NCBI GenBank assembly: GCA_964416315.1
Contig: CAYQDR010000064.1
Location: 1-26,452 of the forward strand
Direction: 5' to 3'
DNA: 26,452 nt
From: CAYQDR01 sp964416315
Lineage (GTDB): Bacteria; Methylomirabilota; Methylomirabilia; Rokubacteriales; DASRDR01
Of the stretch, positions 6,702 to 17,007 are shown piece after piece. Under the pieces are notes generated by a model. That model did no database searches. It was not told where the DNA came from and saw only the letters and a list, made by a program, of their open reading frames with translations. How positions within the stretch are numbered: position 1 is the first letter of the stretch; each line of letters starts with the position of its first letter. The position numbers and the translations under genes are program-made.

Positions 6702-7532
6702 ATGACTGCCACCGTGACCCCCTGGACCCGCCTGGCGGCCGACGTCGCCGCGCTGGGCCTCGGCCTCGACCCCGGCTTCGAGCGCCGAGCGCGAGTGCTC
6801 GTGGATGAACTGGGCCGGTGGCGCGCCGTGGCGCACCTCACGGGGTATCGCACCCCGGCCGAGCAGGTCGAGCATCTCGTCCTCGAGTCGCTGCTGTTGC
6901 TGGCGGTGCTGCCCGAGCCGGCGAGCCCCCTCCTCGACATCGGGAGCGGGGCCGGGGCCCCGGGGTTGGTCGTGAAGCTCGCCCGCCCCGAGTGGAGCGT
7001 GGGGCTCGTGGAGGCGAACCGCCGCCGGGCGAACTTCCTGCGCCACGTGGCGCGCCGGCTCGACCTCGCGGGGCTCGACGTGCACGGGATGCGGGCCGAG
7101 ACGCTCGCGCGGGCGCCGGAGCACGAGGCCCGCTACCGGACGGTGACGCTCCGAGCTGTCGTCCCCTGGCCCGCTCCCCTGGCCCTGGCCCGGCCGTTCC
7201 TCATGCCGGAAGGCCGTCTCGTGCTGCAGCTCGGCCCGGGGCCGGTGCCATCGGGAGGGGCGATCCGCCGGGTGACGCTCGCGCACTGCGGGCGCGCCTT
7301 GCCGCTCCGCCGCGCCTTTCTTATAATCAGAGCGGCCGAGGCGGGGGCCGATGTTCCACGTGGAACAGGGGGGGCGCGTGGCGCGCGTGCTGGCGGTGGT
7401 GAACCAGAAGGGCGGGGTGGGCAAGACGACGACCGCGGTGAATCTCGGCGCCGCGCTGGCCGCGGCCGAGCGGGCGACGCTCCTCCTCGACCTCGACCCC
7501 CAGGGCAACGCCACGGCGGGCGTCTGCCCTGA
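6702..7532 (+). CDS. rsmG: 16S rRNA (guanine-N7) methyltransferase RsmG, with unusual read-on into parA
   Basis: RsmG (GidB) uses S-adenosylmethionine to methylate G527 of 16S rRNA. The Rossmann motif LLDIGSGAGAPG (D79-G88), the following acidic strand end (GLVEANRRRANFL) and the TLRAV...PLLPxGRLV-like region are clear. The family normally ends near residue 210, here just after FLIIRA (about 7330). No in-frame stop occurs there. The frame runs on for about 65 more residues of Gly/Arg-rich sequence through parS and into parA, giving 276 residues. This is either a genuine overlap or a sequence error or frameshift near 7320. jag, mnmE and mnmG, often found between yidC and rsmG, are absent. Confidence 0.88.
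   Translation: MTATVTPWTRLAADVAALGLGLDPGFERRARVLVDELGRWRAVAHLTGYRTPAEQVEHLVLESLLLLAVLPEPASPLLDIGSGAGAPGLVVKLARPEWSVGLVEANRRRANFLRHVARRLDLAGLDVHGMRAETLARAPEHEARYRTVTLRAVVPWPAPLALARPFLMPEGRLVLQLGPGPVPSGGAIRRVTLAHCGRALPLRRAFLIIRAAEAGADVPRGTGGARGARAGGGEPEGRGGQDDDRGESRRRAGRGRAGDAPPRPRPPGQRHGGRLP
7299..7327 (+). promoter_or_regulatory. promoter of parAB, inside the end of rsmG
   Basis: TTGCCG (7299-7304), an exact 17-nt spacer and a perfect TATAAT (7322-7327) lie within the last typical codons of rsmG. The predicted start near 7334 is only about 18 nt upstream of the parS palindrome. It is the only perfect -10 found in the promoter candidates of this window. Confidence 0.7.
7352..7367. promoter_or_regulatory. 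parS: parS centromere site
   Basis: The 16-bp TGTTCCACGTGGAACA is a perfect palindrome. It differs from the well-known B. subtilis-type site TGTTCCACGTGAAACA by one base. ParB loads here and spreads to organise origin segregation. It lies just downstream of the parAB promoter and about 3.3 kb from the presumed origin, where chromosomal parS sites are expected. If an upstream ATG (7351) is used, the site encodes residues FHVEQ of ParA. Confidence 0.93.
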
Positions 7533-8190
7533 CCGGGCTGCCCTGGCGGGCCCCACGATCTACGAGGTGCTGCTGGAAGGGATTGCCGCCGAGCAGGCCT
7601 GCCAGGACACGGGGATCCCCCACCTCGCGCTCCTCCCCGGGAGCCCCGACCTGGTCGGGGCCGAAGTCGCGCTCGTCGAGGTCGGGGAGCGCGAGAGCCG
7701 CCTGCGGAGGGCGCTGGAGCCCCTCGGCGAGCGCTTCGCCTTCATCCTGATCGACTGCCCGCCCTCGCTCGGCCTCCTCACGCTCAATGCGCTGGTCGCC
7801 GCCGATGCCGCCCTCATCCCCCTCCAGTGCGAGTATTTCGCCCTGGAGGGGCTGGCGCAGTTGACGAAGACGCTCGACCTCGTCCGGCAGCGGGCGAACC
7901 CGCGTCTGGAGCTCGAGGGGATCGTGTTCACGATGTTCGACGGCCGGACCTCGCTCGCCCTCCAGGTGCGGGCCGAAGTCGAGCGGTACTTTCCGGAGCA
8001 CCTGTTCCGGACGGTGGTCCCGCGGAACGTCCGCCTCACGGAAGCCCCCAGTCACGGGCGTCCGATCCTGCAGTACGATCTCCGCTCGCCCGGAGCCGTC
8101 GCCTACCTGGAGCTGGCCAAGGAGGTGCTCGCCCATGATGAAGCGCGCGCTCGGTCGCGGGCTCGGAGCGCTCTTACCCCCGCCGGTTGA
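7378..8190 (+). CDS. parA: chromosome partitioning ATPase ParA (Soj)
   Basis: ParA is a deviant-Walker ATPase that binds the nucleoid and moves ParB-parS complexes. The motif KGGVGKTT (residues 11-18), LLLDLDPQGNAT and the IDCPPSLG segment are all present. The GTG at 7378 gives the conserved opening (ARVLAVVNQKGG) and 270 residues, with a G-rich ribosome site upstream. ATG 7351 would add nine residues encoded by parS, and I cannot exclude it. The C-terminus overlaps parB by 56 nt in another frame, which indicates translational coupling. Promoter and parS at the 5' end suggest ParB-mediated autorepression (inference). Confidence 0.96.
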   Translation: MARVLAVVNQKGGVGKTTTAVNLGAALAAAERATLLLDLDPQGNATAGVCPDRAALAGPTIYEVLLEGIAAEQACQDTGIPHLALLPGSPDLVGAEVALVEVGERESRLRRALEPLGERFAFILIDCPPSLGLLTLNALVAADAALIPLQCEYFALEGLAQLTKTLDLVRQRANPRLELEGIVFTMFDGRTSLALQVRAEVERYFPEHLFRTVVPRNVRLTEAPSHGRPILQYDLRSPGAVAYLELAKEVLAHDEARARSRARSALTPAG

Positions 8191-8989
8191 GAGCGGCGAG
8201 GGCGCCCGACTCGTCGAGCTGCCGGTCGACAGCCTCGCGCCCAATCCGCTTCAGCCGCGGAAGCGCTTCCCGCCGGAAACCCTGGACGAGCTGGCGGCCT
8301 CGCTGCGCTCGACGGGCGTGCTCCAGCCGCTCGTGGTGCGCCCGCGGGGCGACCGCTACGAGATCCTGGTCGGGGAGCGGCGCTGGCGGGCGGCGCGCCA
8401 GGCGGGGCTCGCGCGGGTGCCGGCGCTCGTCAGGGAGGCCAGCGACGCCGAGGCGCTTCAGCTCGCCCTCGTGGAGAACCTCCTTCGGGAGGATCTGAAC
8501 CCGCTGGAGGAAGCCGAGGCGTATCAGCGCCTGATGGGGGAGCTCGGCTGGACCCAGGAAGACCTGGCCCGCCGCATCGGCAGGGATCGATCCTCCGTGG
8601 CCAACGCGCTCCGGCTCCTCCGACTCCCCGAGGTCATTCAGGAGGATCTGCGCGGCGGGCGGCTCACGATGGGCCACGCGCGCGCGCTTCTCGGGCTCCC
8701 GACCGCCGCGGCCCAGCTGCGGCTGCGCGAGCGGATCCTCGCCCAGGACTGGTCGGTGCGCGCCACCGAGCGAGGTGTCCGGGCGCGCCGGGGGCGCGCC
8801 GGCGGGCGGCGGCGCCCCGCAGAGATCGAGGGGCTCGAGGACGAGCTTCGCGAGGCGCTGGGGCGCCGCGTCCACGTGGTCGGGACCCTCACGCGCGGCC
8901 GCGTCGAGCTGCCCTACGGCTCGGCCGCGGAGCTCGAGGAGCTCCACGCCGTGCTCACGGCGAAGCGCCCGCGATCGACATCCAGTTAA
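8135..8989 (+). CDS. parB: chromosome partitioning protein ParB (Spo0J)
   Basis: ParB is a CTP-dependent clamp that loads at parS and slides along DNA. The 284 residues begin with the conserved KRALGRGLGALL. Then comes the ParB/Srx CTPase domain with PNPLQPRKRF (about 36-45) and the GERRWRAA box (about 75-82). A helix-turn-helix parS-binding domain (LARRIGRDRSSVANALRLLRLP, given here only to name the region) and a C-terminal dimerisation segment follow. The first ATG overlaps parA; the second methionine immediately after is an alternative start. An AT-rich island follows the stop. Confidence 0.97.
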   Translation: MMKRALGRGLGALLPPPVESGEGARLVELPVDSLAPNPLQPRKRFPPETLDELAASLRSTGVLQPLVVRPRGDRYEILVGERRWRAARQAGLARVPALVREASDAEALQLALVENLLREDLNPLEEAEAYQRLMGELGWTQEDLARRIGRDRSSVANALRLLRLPEVIQEDLRGGRLTMGHARALLGLPTAAAQLRLRERILAQDWSVRATERGVRARRGRAGGRRRPAEIEGLEDELREALGRRVHVVGTLTRGRVELPYGSAAELEELHAVLTAKRPRSTSS

Positions 8990-9017
8990 TGCAAGTATCA
9001 AGCAGCAAATAGCATCA

Positions 9018-10100
9018 ATGGCCAGACTCGTCGTCGGCATGAGCGGGGGGGTGGACAGCTCGGTGGCCGCCGCGCTCCTCCTCGAGGCGGGCCACGAGGT
9101 CATCGGCGTCACGCTGCGCACGGCGCCGTGGACCGAGCCCGACGACGAGCGGGCGCGCTTCGGCGCGTGCTGCTCGCCGGCCACGGCCGCGGGCGCGCGC
9201 GCGGTGGCGCGCCAGCTCGGGATCCCCTACTACCTCCTCAACCACGAGCGCGAGTTCGCGGAGCTCGTCATCGGGGACTTCACCCGCGAGTACCTGGCCG
9301 GCCGGACTCCGAGCCCGTGCGTCGTGTGCAACCGCGAGGTCAAGTTCGGGACCTTGCTCCGCCGCGCGCTCGCGCTGGAGGCCGAGGGGGTCGCCACGGG
9401 CCACTACGCACGGCTGGGGCGCGCCCCGGACACCGGACGGTGGCTGCTCTACCGCGGCCAGGACCGCGCGAAGGACCAGAGCTATTTTCTCTGGCCCCTC
9501 ACGCAGGCCCAGCTCGCGCGCGCGCGGTTCCCGATCGGCGAGCTGACCAAGGCCGAGGTCCGCGCCCGGGCGCGGGCCCTCGGGCTCGCGACCGCGGCGA
9601 CGCCCGAGAGCCAGGAGCTCTGCTTCGTTGAGGGCGACTACCGGGCGTTCCTCCGCGCCCGCGCTCCCGAGGCGTTCCGGCCCGGTCCGATCCTGGACGA
9701 GGCGGGGCGTGAGCTGGGTGTCCACGCGGGGCTCGGCGCCTACACGGTCGGCCAGCGCAAGGGCCTCGGGCTCGCCGCGGGCGCTCCCCGGTACGTGATC
9801 CGCCTCGACCCCGCGCGGAACGCCGTGATCGTCGGGGAGCGCCCGGCCCTCGAGGCGCGGCGGCTCGTCGCGACCGGCGTGAACCTCATCGCGGTCGAGC
9901 GCCTCGACGCGCCGCTCGAGGTCGAGGCCAGGATCCGGCACGGCGCGCCGCTCGCGCCGGCGCGCCTCGTCCCGCGTGGCCCGGGGGAGGTCGAGGTGGG
10001 CTTCGCCGCGCCCCTGCGCGCGGTGACGCCGGGCCAGTCGGTCGTCTTCTACCGGGGCGATCTCGTCGTCGGGGGCGGTCTGATCGCCTCCGCGGCTTGA
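9018..10100 (+). CDS. mnmA: tRNA-specific 2-thiouridylase MnmA
   Basis: MnmA uses ATP and relayed sulfur to make 2-thiouridine at the wobble position of tRNA-Lys, Glu and Gln. The 360 residues contain the PP-loop GMSGGVDSS (7-15), the catalytic cysteine C104 in CVVCNREVKF and the second cysteine C202 in SQELCFVEGDY, plus a complete C-terminal beta-barrel. ATG 9018 gives the usual MxRVVVGMSGG-like start. The frame is open further upstream inside parB, but that is shadow. No clear ribosome site is seen. The start lies in an AT-rich patch (about 8985-9020) that may hold a promoter. Confidence 0.96.
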   Translation: MARLVVGMSGGVDSSVAAALLLEAGHEVIGVTLRTAPWTEPDDERARFGACCSPATAAGARAVARQLGIPYYLLNHEREFAELVIGDFTREYLAGRTPSPCVVCNREVKFGTLLRRALALEAEGVATGHYARLGRAPDTGRWLLYRGQDRAKDQSYFLWPLTQAQLARARFPIGELTKAEVRARARALGLATAATPESQELCFVEGDYRAFLRARAPEAFRPGPILDEAGRELGVHAGLGAYTVGQRKGLGLAAGAPRYVIRLDPARNAVIVGERPALEARRLVATGVNLIAVERLDAPLEVEARIRHGAPLAPARLVPRGPGEVEVGFAAPLRAVTPGQSVVFYRGDLVVGGGLIASAA

Positions 10101-10126
10101 CACGGCGGAGAGGTGCGTGGTAAGAG
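10097..10126 (+). promoter_or_regulatory. promoter of the atpF-H-A-G-D-C operon
   Basis: A perfect TTGACA (10097-10102) overlaps the mnmA stop codon and is followed after 18 nt by TAAGAG (10121-10126). Transcription would begin near 10133 and the first usable start is ATG 10177. This argues against a GTG start for atpF at 10117. Confidence 0.55.
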
Positions 10127-10176
10127 CTAAACGGCCTTTGCCCCTTTTTTCACAACACGCCCGCCGCGAGGCTGAC

Positions 10177-10785
10177 ATGACACGGAGCCGGCACGTCTCG
10201 GGTCAGCATGTCCGGGTGTCCGTGATGAGCGCGCTCGTGGCGCTGGTCCTGACGCTGGGAGGGCCGGCGAGCGCCGTTGCCGCGGAGGGGGGCGGGGGCG
10301 GGCTCATCGACCTGAACCTCTCGCTCCTGGTCCAGGTCGTGAACTTCCTCATCCTCCTCGTCGTCCTCTACCGCTTCGCCTACAAGCCGCTCCTCACCAC
10401 GCTCGAAGGCCGCACGGCGACCATCAAGCAGCAGCTGGCCGAGGCCCAGGCCGCGCGCGAGCAGGCGCAGCGGCAGGCCGCCGAGTTCGAGGCGCGGCTC
10501 CGCGAAGCCCAGGCCGAGGCCCAGGCGGTGCGGGAACGGGCGCTCCGGGAGGCCGCCGAGCTGCGCGAGCGGCTGGCGGCGGCGGCGCGGCAGGAGGCGG
10601 CGCGGCTCCTCGAGGCGGCGCGGGCCGAGATCGCGCAGGACGTCCGGCGGGCCAAGAGCGAGCTGCGGGCGGAGGTCGGGACGCTCGCCGTGGAGATCGC
10701 CGAGCGGCTGATCCAGAAGAGCCTCCGGGGCGAGGATCACCAGCGGCTGGTCCAGGAGGCGCTCGCGCGGATGGACCGGAAGTGA
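10177..10785 (+). CDS. atpF: ATP synthase Fo subunit b with N-terminal signal-like segment
   Basis: Subunit b is the peripheral stalk joining Fo to F1. The 202-residue product has a basic n-region and hydrophobic run ending in an ASAVAAE-type cleavage site (residues about 15-36). Then comes the true membrane anchor (LVQVVNFLILLVVLYRFAYKPL, named as a region at about 46-68) and a very long charged Ala/Glu/Arg-rich coiled coil. A signal-like extension on subunit b is known from deltaproteobacterial-type enzymes. ATG 10177 has GAGG five bases upstream. Its stop overlaps the atpH start. It is the only Fo gene here; subunits a and c must be elsewhere. Confidence 0.93.
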   Translation: MTRSRHVSGQHVRVSVMSALVALVLTLGGPASAVAAEGGGGGLIDLNLSLLVQVVNFLILLVVLYRFAYKPLLTTLEGRTATIKQQLAEAQAAREQAQRQAAEFEARLREAQAEAQAVRERALREAAELRERLAAAARQEAARLLEAARAEIAQDVRRAKSELRAEVGTLAVEIAERLIQKSLRGEDHQRLVQEALARMDRK

Positions 10786-11329
10786 GGCGAGGGGCCGCGG
10801 TCGCCCGCCGCTACGCGAAGGCTCTACAGGCCCTCGCGGGGGCCGAGGCGCGGCTCGAGCCGGTCGCCGGCGAGCTGGCGACCTTCGGGCGGCTGCTGGG
10901 CGACGAGCCGACCCTGCGCAAGGCGCTCACCCAGCCGTGGATCACGGCGGCCACCAAGCGGGCCATCGTGACGGCGGTGACCGAGCGGCTCGGGCTGTCG
11001 CCGCTCACCCGGAACTTCCTCGCGCTCGTCGCGCAGCGGCGGCGGCTCGAGCTCCTGCCCGACATCCTCGCCGCCTACCGCGCGCTCGTGGACGACGCGG
11101 CGGGGCGCGCCCGGGCCCGCGTGCGGACCGCGGTGCCGCTGACGGAGGCGCACCAGGGGGCGCTCGGCGAGCGGCTCGGCCGCCGGCTCGGCAAGACGGT
11201 CCTGCTCGAGACCGAGGTGGACCCGGCGCTCCTCGGCGGCTTCGTCGCGGAGGTGGGGACCGCCATCCTGGACGCGAGCCTCACGGGACAGCTCCGCGCC
11301 CTCCGCGACCAGCTCATCAGGGGGTCAGC

Positions 11330-11333
<4 letters not shown>
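10782..11333 (+). CDS. atpH: ATP synthase F1 subunit delta
   Basis: Delta caps the alpha3-beta3 head and binds the b stalk. The 183 residues show the OSCP/delta pattern: an N-terminal helical domain starting VARRYAKAL, a middle NFLALVAQRRRLELLPDI block, and a C-terminal segment (DPALLGGFVAEVGTAILDASLTGQL) with the conserved GG and D.S. The GTG start overlaps the atpF stop and the stop overlaps the atpA start (ATGA), so the three are tightly coupled. Confidence 0.96.
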
Positions 11334-12856
<1,523 letters not shown>

Positions 12857-12865
12857 GGACGCCCG

Positions 12866-13744
12866 GTGGCGACGCTCCGCGACATCCGGCGGCGAATCCG
12901 CTCCGTCCAGTCCACCCAGAAGATCACCCGCGCGATGAAGCTCGTCGCGGCGGCGAAGCTCCGCCGGGCGCAGGAGCGGATCCTCGAGGCGCGCCCCTAC
13001 GCTGCCAAGATGGCCGAGCTCGTCGGGACCCTGGCCCGGGCCCTCGGCGAGGACAAGCACCCGCTGCTCGTCCGGCGGGAGGGCCCCCGGCAGCTCTTCG
13101 TCGTGATCACGGCCGACAAGGGGCTCTGCGGCGCGTTCAACTCGAACATCATCCGGCGCTCGCTGGAGCTGCTCCTGGGGACCCCCGACGGGGGGGCGGC
13201 GCTCGTGGCGGTCGGGCGGAAGGCGCGGGACTTCTATCGCCGGCGCACCTGGCCGGTCCGCGGCGACCGCCTCGGCCTGCTCGACCGCCTGACGTTCGAC
13301 CAGGCCCAGGCCCTCGCGGGGGAGCTCATGCAGGCCTTCCTCGGGGACGAGGTGGACGAAGTCTGGCTCGTCTACAACGAGTTCCGCTCGGTCGCGGCCC
13401 AGCGGGTCGTCGTCGCGCACCTCCTCCCGATCGAGCCCCCCGAGGCCGCGGGGGCGCCGGAGGGTCCCGGCGTCGAGTACCTCTACGAGCCCGACGCGGC
13501 CACGATCCTCGACGCGCTCCTGCCGCGCCACGTCGAGGTGCAGGTCTACCGGGCGCTCCTCGAGTCGGCGGCGGGCGAGCACGGGGCGCGGATGACCGCG
13601 ATGGAGGCGGCGACGAAAAACGCCCAGGAGATCGTCGGGCTCCTGACCCTCCAGTACAACAAGGCGCGGCAGGAGCGGATCACCAAGGAGCTCCTCGACA
13701 TCGTGGGCGGGGCGGAGGCGCTCCGCACGAGCGCCGAAGCATGA
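12866..13744 (+). CDS. atpG: ATP synthase F1 subunit gamma
   Basis: Gamma is the central rotor shaft. The 292 residues keep the diagnostic ends: an N-terminal helix RRRIRSVQSTQKITRAMKLV region with the AAAKLRRAQ continuation, the ADKGLCGAFNSNI block (about 90-102), and the C-terminal AMEAATKNAQEIV...YNKARQERITKEL helix. It starts with GTG 12866 and has only a weak GAGGA ribosome site overlapping the atpA stop. A 96-nt gap with hairpins separates it from atpD. Confidence 0.97.
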   Translation: MATLRDIRRRIRSVQSTQKITRAMKLVAAAKLRRAQERILEARPYAAKMAELVGTLARALGEDKHPLLVRREGPRQLFVVITADKGLCGAFNSNIIRRSLELLLGTPDGGAALVAVGRKARDFYRRRTWPVRGDRLGLLDRLTFDQAQALAGELMQAFLGDEVDEVWLVYNEFRSVAAQRVVVAHLLPIEPPEAAGAPEGPGVEYLYEPDAATILDALLPRHVEVQVYRALLESAAGEHGARMTAMEAATKNAQEIVGLLTLQYNKARQERITKELLDIVGGAEALRTSAEA

Positions 13745-13772
13745 CGCCGGACGCGCGAGACGTCAGGTCGTA

Positions 13773-13820
13773 ACCCCCAGGTGGGGGGGTCACGGGGGTG
13801 GAGTGGTTGGGACTCCCCCC
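13773..13820 (+). other. two hairpins in the atpG-atpD gap
   Basis: ACCCCC (13773-13778) can pair with GGGGGT (13785-13790). A second stem pairs GGGG-T-GGAGT (13795-13804, with the T bulged) with ACTCCCCCC (13812-13820). No U-tract follows, so this is not a standard terminator. They lie just before the strong atpD ribosome site and might act as an mRNA processing or stability element (inference). Confidence 0.45.
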
Positions 13821-13826
13821 TTGCTC

Positions 13827-13833
13827 AAAGGAG
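13827..13833 (+). promoter_or_regulatory. ribosome binding site of atpD
   Basis: AAAGGAG lies 7 nt before the atpD ATG. It is the strongest ribosome site in the operon, where the other genes start by overlap or with weak sites. Confidence 0.75.
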
Positions 13834-13840
13834 CGGCGGG

Positions 13841-15277
<1,437 letters not shown>

Positions 15278-15286
15278 GCGCCCCGC

Positions 15287-15703
15287 ATGGCCGACCGGCT
15301 TCGACTCGAGCTCGCGACCCCGATCCGCCTCGTCGTCTCGGAAGAGGTGGACGAGGTCGTCGTCCCGGGCGTCGAGGGCTACTTCGGCGTGCTGCCCGGC
15401 CACGCGCCGTTCTTGACCCTGGTCGGGGTCGGCGAGGTGAGCTACAGCGCGGGGCGCGCCGAACGCTACCTCGCCGTGAGCGGCGGCTTCGCCGAGGTCG
15501 GACCGGGCCGGGTGACGATCCTGGCCGAGACGGCGGAGCGCCCGGAGGAGATCGACCTGGCCCGGGCCCGCCACGCGCGGGAGCGCGCGGAGGGGCGACT
15601 CACGACCCGCGGCGGCGAGGAGACCGACTACCCCCGGGCCCTCGCCGCGCTCGCCCGCGCCCAGTCGCGCCTGCAGGTGGCCGGTCGCCCGCCGGCGCCC
15701 TGA
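15287..15703 (+). CDS. atpC: ATP synthase F1 subunit epsilon
   Basis: Epsilon sits at the base of the rotor and can inhibit ATP hydrolysis through its C-terminal helices. The 138 residues include the conserved VPGVEGYFGVLPGHAPFLT block (about 25-43), the VSGGFAEV strand and a charged helical C-terminus. A GGGAG-like site at the end of atpD precedes ATG 15287. It is the last gene of the operon; no obvious terminator follows. Confidence 0.96.
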   Translation: MADRLRLELATPIRLVVSEEVDEVVVPGVEGYFGVLPGHAPFLTLVGVGEVSYSAGRAERYLAVSGGFAEVGPGRVTILAETAERPEEIDLARARHARERAEGRLTTRGGEETDYPRALAALARAQSRLQVAGRPPAP

Positions 15704-15740
15704 ACGCGCGTCAGACCGCGGGTTTGGGCGCCAGGCAACC

Positions 15741-15769
15741 TTGACACCCCTCCCCCCCGGTTGTAGGCT
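15741..15769 (+). promoter_or_regulatory. promoter of the 15794-16849 gene cluster
   Basis: A perfect TTGACA (15741-15746), an exact 17-nt C-rich spacer and TAGGCT (15764-15769) lie 24 nt before the start of the next gene. A small GGCT-TTTT-AGCC hairpin follows immediately. This places the following genes in a unit separate from the atp operon. Confidence 0.65.
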
Positions 15770-15793
15770 CAGACTGGCTTTTTAGCCGCTCTC

Positions 15794-16288
15794 ATGCGAG
15801 TCGCGGGCGTCGCGCGGATCTGCCTCCGGGACAAGGTGCGGCGGGTGAGCGGGCTGGCTCGGCCCTGGCGCGCCCCGGCCCTGCTCGCCGCGCTCGAGGC
15901 GGAGCCGGAGACGGTCCCCGACCTTCTCCTCGCGGCCCAGCGGTTCTTGTGCGGGAACCCCTTCACCCGCGCCACCTACGAGGGGCTCCTCGGCGCCGTC
16001 TGCCGGGTCGGCCTCGACCGGCGCTACACCGAGGCCCCGGGGAGCCACGGCCTGCTCCTGCTCGACCTCGAGGCGCGGCGGGTCCGTTACGAGGTCCGCG
16101 GGGTCGGCTGGCGCCGTGCCGGCTGGCTCTACTACCACGACGGCGAGGCGTTCACCTGCCGGCGGGTCCCGTTCCGGATCCCGGAGTCGTGGCAGATCGA
16201 CGGGCTGCCGGAAGACCGGACCCCGCCGATCGAGTGGAACGAGGGCGGGCCGGAGCCCTTCGCCTTTCTCCTCCCCCCCGACGCCTGA
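15794..16288 (+). CDS. unrecognised 164-residue soluble protein
   Basis: I do not recognise this family. The 164-residue product has no signal peptide or transmembrane helix. It has an Arg-rich N-terminus, an Ala/Leu helical stretch (about 20-60), then an aromatic beta-like half containing GWLYYHDGEAF and RIPESWQIDGL. The C-terminus is acidic and proline-rich. Codon use is like that of its neighbours. A clear promoter precedes it, it has no visible ribosome site, and its stop is one base from the next ATG (TGAGATG). It is therefore probably co-transcribed with the two DUF507 genes. The coding call is fairly safe because of the promoter and tight junction; the function is unknown. Confidence 0.75.
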   Translation: MRVAGVARICLRDKVRRVSGLARPWRAPALLAALEAEPETVPDLLLAAQRFLCGNPFTRATYEGLLGAVCRVGLDRRYTEAPGSHGLLLLDLEARRVRYEVRGVGWRRAGWLYYHDGEAFTCRRVPFRIPESWQIDGLPEDRTPPIEWNEGGPEPFAFLLPPDA

Positions 16289-16289
16289 G

Positions 16290-16571
16290 ATGCGGCGCCG
16301 CGAGGAGATCGCCGCCGCTCGCCTGAGCGACGCGCTCCTCAAGCGGCTCCTCCAGCGCAAGCTGATCGAGGTCAAGGACGAATCCCGCGTGCGCGCCCTC
16401 TTCCAGAAGGTCATCGGCGACAACCTCCAGGCCGAGGAGGAGCTCGACGTCGCGGCCCGGCAGCTCCTGCAGAGCTACGCCCGCGACATCCGCGAGAAGG
16501 GGCTCGACTACCGCCAGCTCTTCAGCCGGGCCAAGGAGAAGCTCGCCCGCGAGCGGGGGTTCGTCCTGTGA
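16290..16571 (+). CDS. DUF507 family protein, first copy
   Basis: This 93-residue helical protein resembles the DUF507 family, which I associate with deltaproteobacterial, Aquificae and related genomes; the function is unknown. Visible features are an Arg-rich start, LLKRLLQRKLIEVKDE, a central acidic AEEELDVAARQLL and a C-terminal YRQLFSRAKEKLARERGF. It overlaps the second copy by 4 nt (GTGA). The frame is open upstream inside the preceding gene, but ATG 16290 gives the family-length product. Confidence 0.82.
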   Translation: MRRREEIAAARLSDALLKRLLQRKLIEVKDESRVRALFQKVIGDNLQAEEELDVAARQLLQSYARDIREKGLDYRQLFSRAKEKLARERGFVL

Positions 16572-16849
16572 GGTTCAGCCGGGAGCGCGTGTTCCACCTC
16601 GCGGTGCGGCTCATGGAGGAGCTGCTCGCGACGGAGGGGGTCGTCGCGCTGAAGCCTGCGGACGACCTCCGCGCCGAGATGATCCGCACGCTCGGGGACG
16701 AGTCGCGCGTCGAGGAGACCATCGACGCGGAGGTGCGGAAGATCCTGATGAGCTATGCCCGGCCCGCGCCCGAGGGAAGCCCGGAGTGGGAGATCCTCTA
16801 CCAGAAGACCCGCGAGGAGGTCTATCGACGCCGGTTCCGGCTCGGGTAG
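16568..16849 (+). CDS. DUF507 family protein, second copy
   Basis: This is a second 93-residue DUF507-like protein, of the same length as the first. Its sequence runs MRFSRERVFHLAVRLMEELL, then DESRVEETIDAEVRKILMSYA and ILYQKTREEVYRRRF. Shared landmarks with copy one are the DESRV segment, the hydrophobic/acidic helix before a S/TYAR motif and a final basic helix. The two are therefore tandem paralogues that have diverged. The GTG start overlaps the first copy's stop, implying equal production and possibly a hetero-oligomer (inference). Confidence 0.82.
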   Translation: MRFSRERVFHLAVRLMEELLATEGVVALKPADDLRAEMIRTLGDESRVEETIDAEVRKILMSYARPAPEGSPEWEILYQKTREEVYRRRFRLG

Positions 16850-16856
16850 CCAACCC

Positions 16857-16879
16857 GGAGGGGGGCTCCGCCCCCCTTC
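16857..16879. repeat. GC-rich hairpin after the DUF507 pair
   Basis: GGGGGGC (16860-16866), a TCC loop and GCCCCCC (16870-16876), extended to about ten pairs at the base, follow the DUF507 stop by a few bases. No U-tract is present. A related G6-loop-C6 hairpin occurs after smpB at 19644-19660. Confidence 0.6.
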
Positions 16880-16903
16880 CGGAACCTCCCCCCGGGAAGG
16901 GTT

Positions 16904-16922
16904 GCGCCGGCAAAGCCGGCGC
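16904..16922. repeat. perfect 8-bp inverted repeat
   Basis: GCGCCGGC (16904-16911), loop AAA, GCCGGCGC (16915-16922). It lies in the 158-bp gap before ubiX with no U-tract. It might be part of a dispersed repeat or a transcript 3' end. Confidence 0.5.
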
Positions 16923-17007
16923 TCGGAGCGGAACACCGTGAGCCTTGTGGTTTTGCTCAAGCGAGTGGCCCGGTCTGCCGGGGCGAACCCGTAGGCCCCG
17001 CCTGCCG

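Noticed and set aside
10127..10152. GGCCTTTGCC followed by a T6 run as a terminator before atpF
   Set aside because: The stem is only about three base pairs; it could not terminate transcription and would block the atp operon.
10117..10176. Upstream GTG start for atpF
   Set aside because: It lies before the likely transcription start (about 10133), and its ribosome-site spacing is too short. ATG 10177 gives a proper signal-like N-terminus.
13741..13773. Mini-frame MTPDARDVRS overlapping the atpG stop
   Set aside because: Ten codons only, no ribosome site and no family match. It is mentioned as context but not called a gene.
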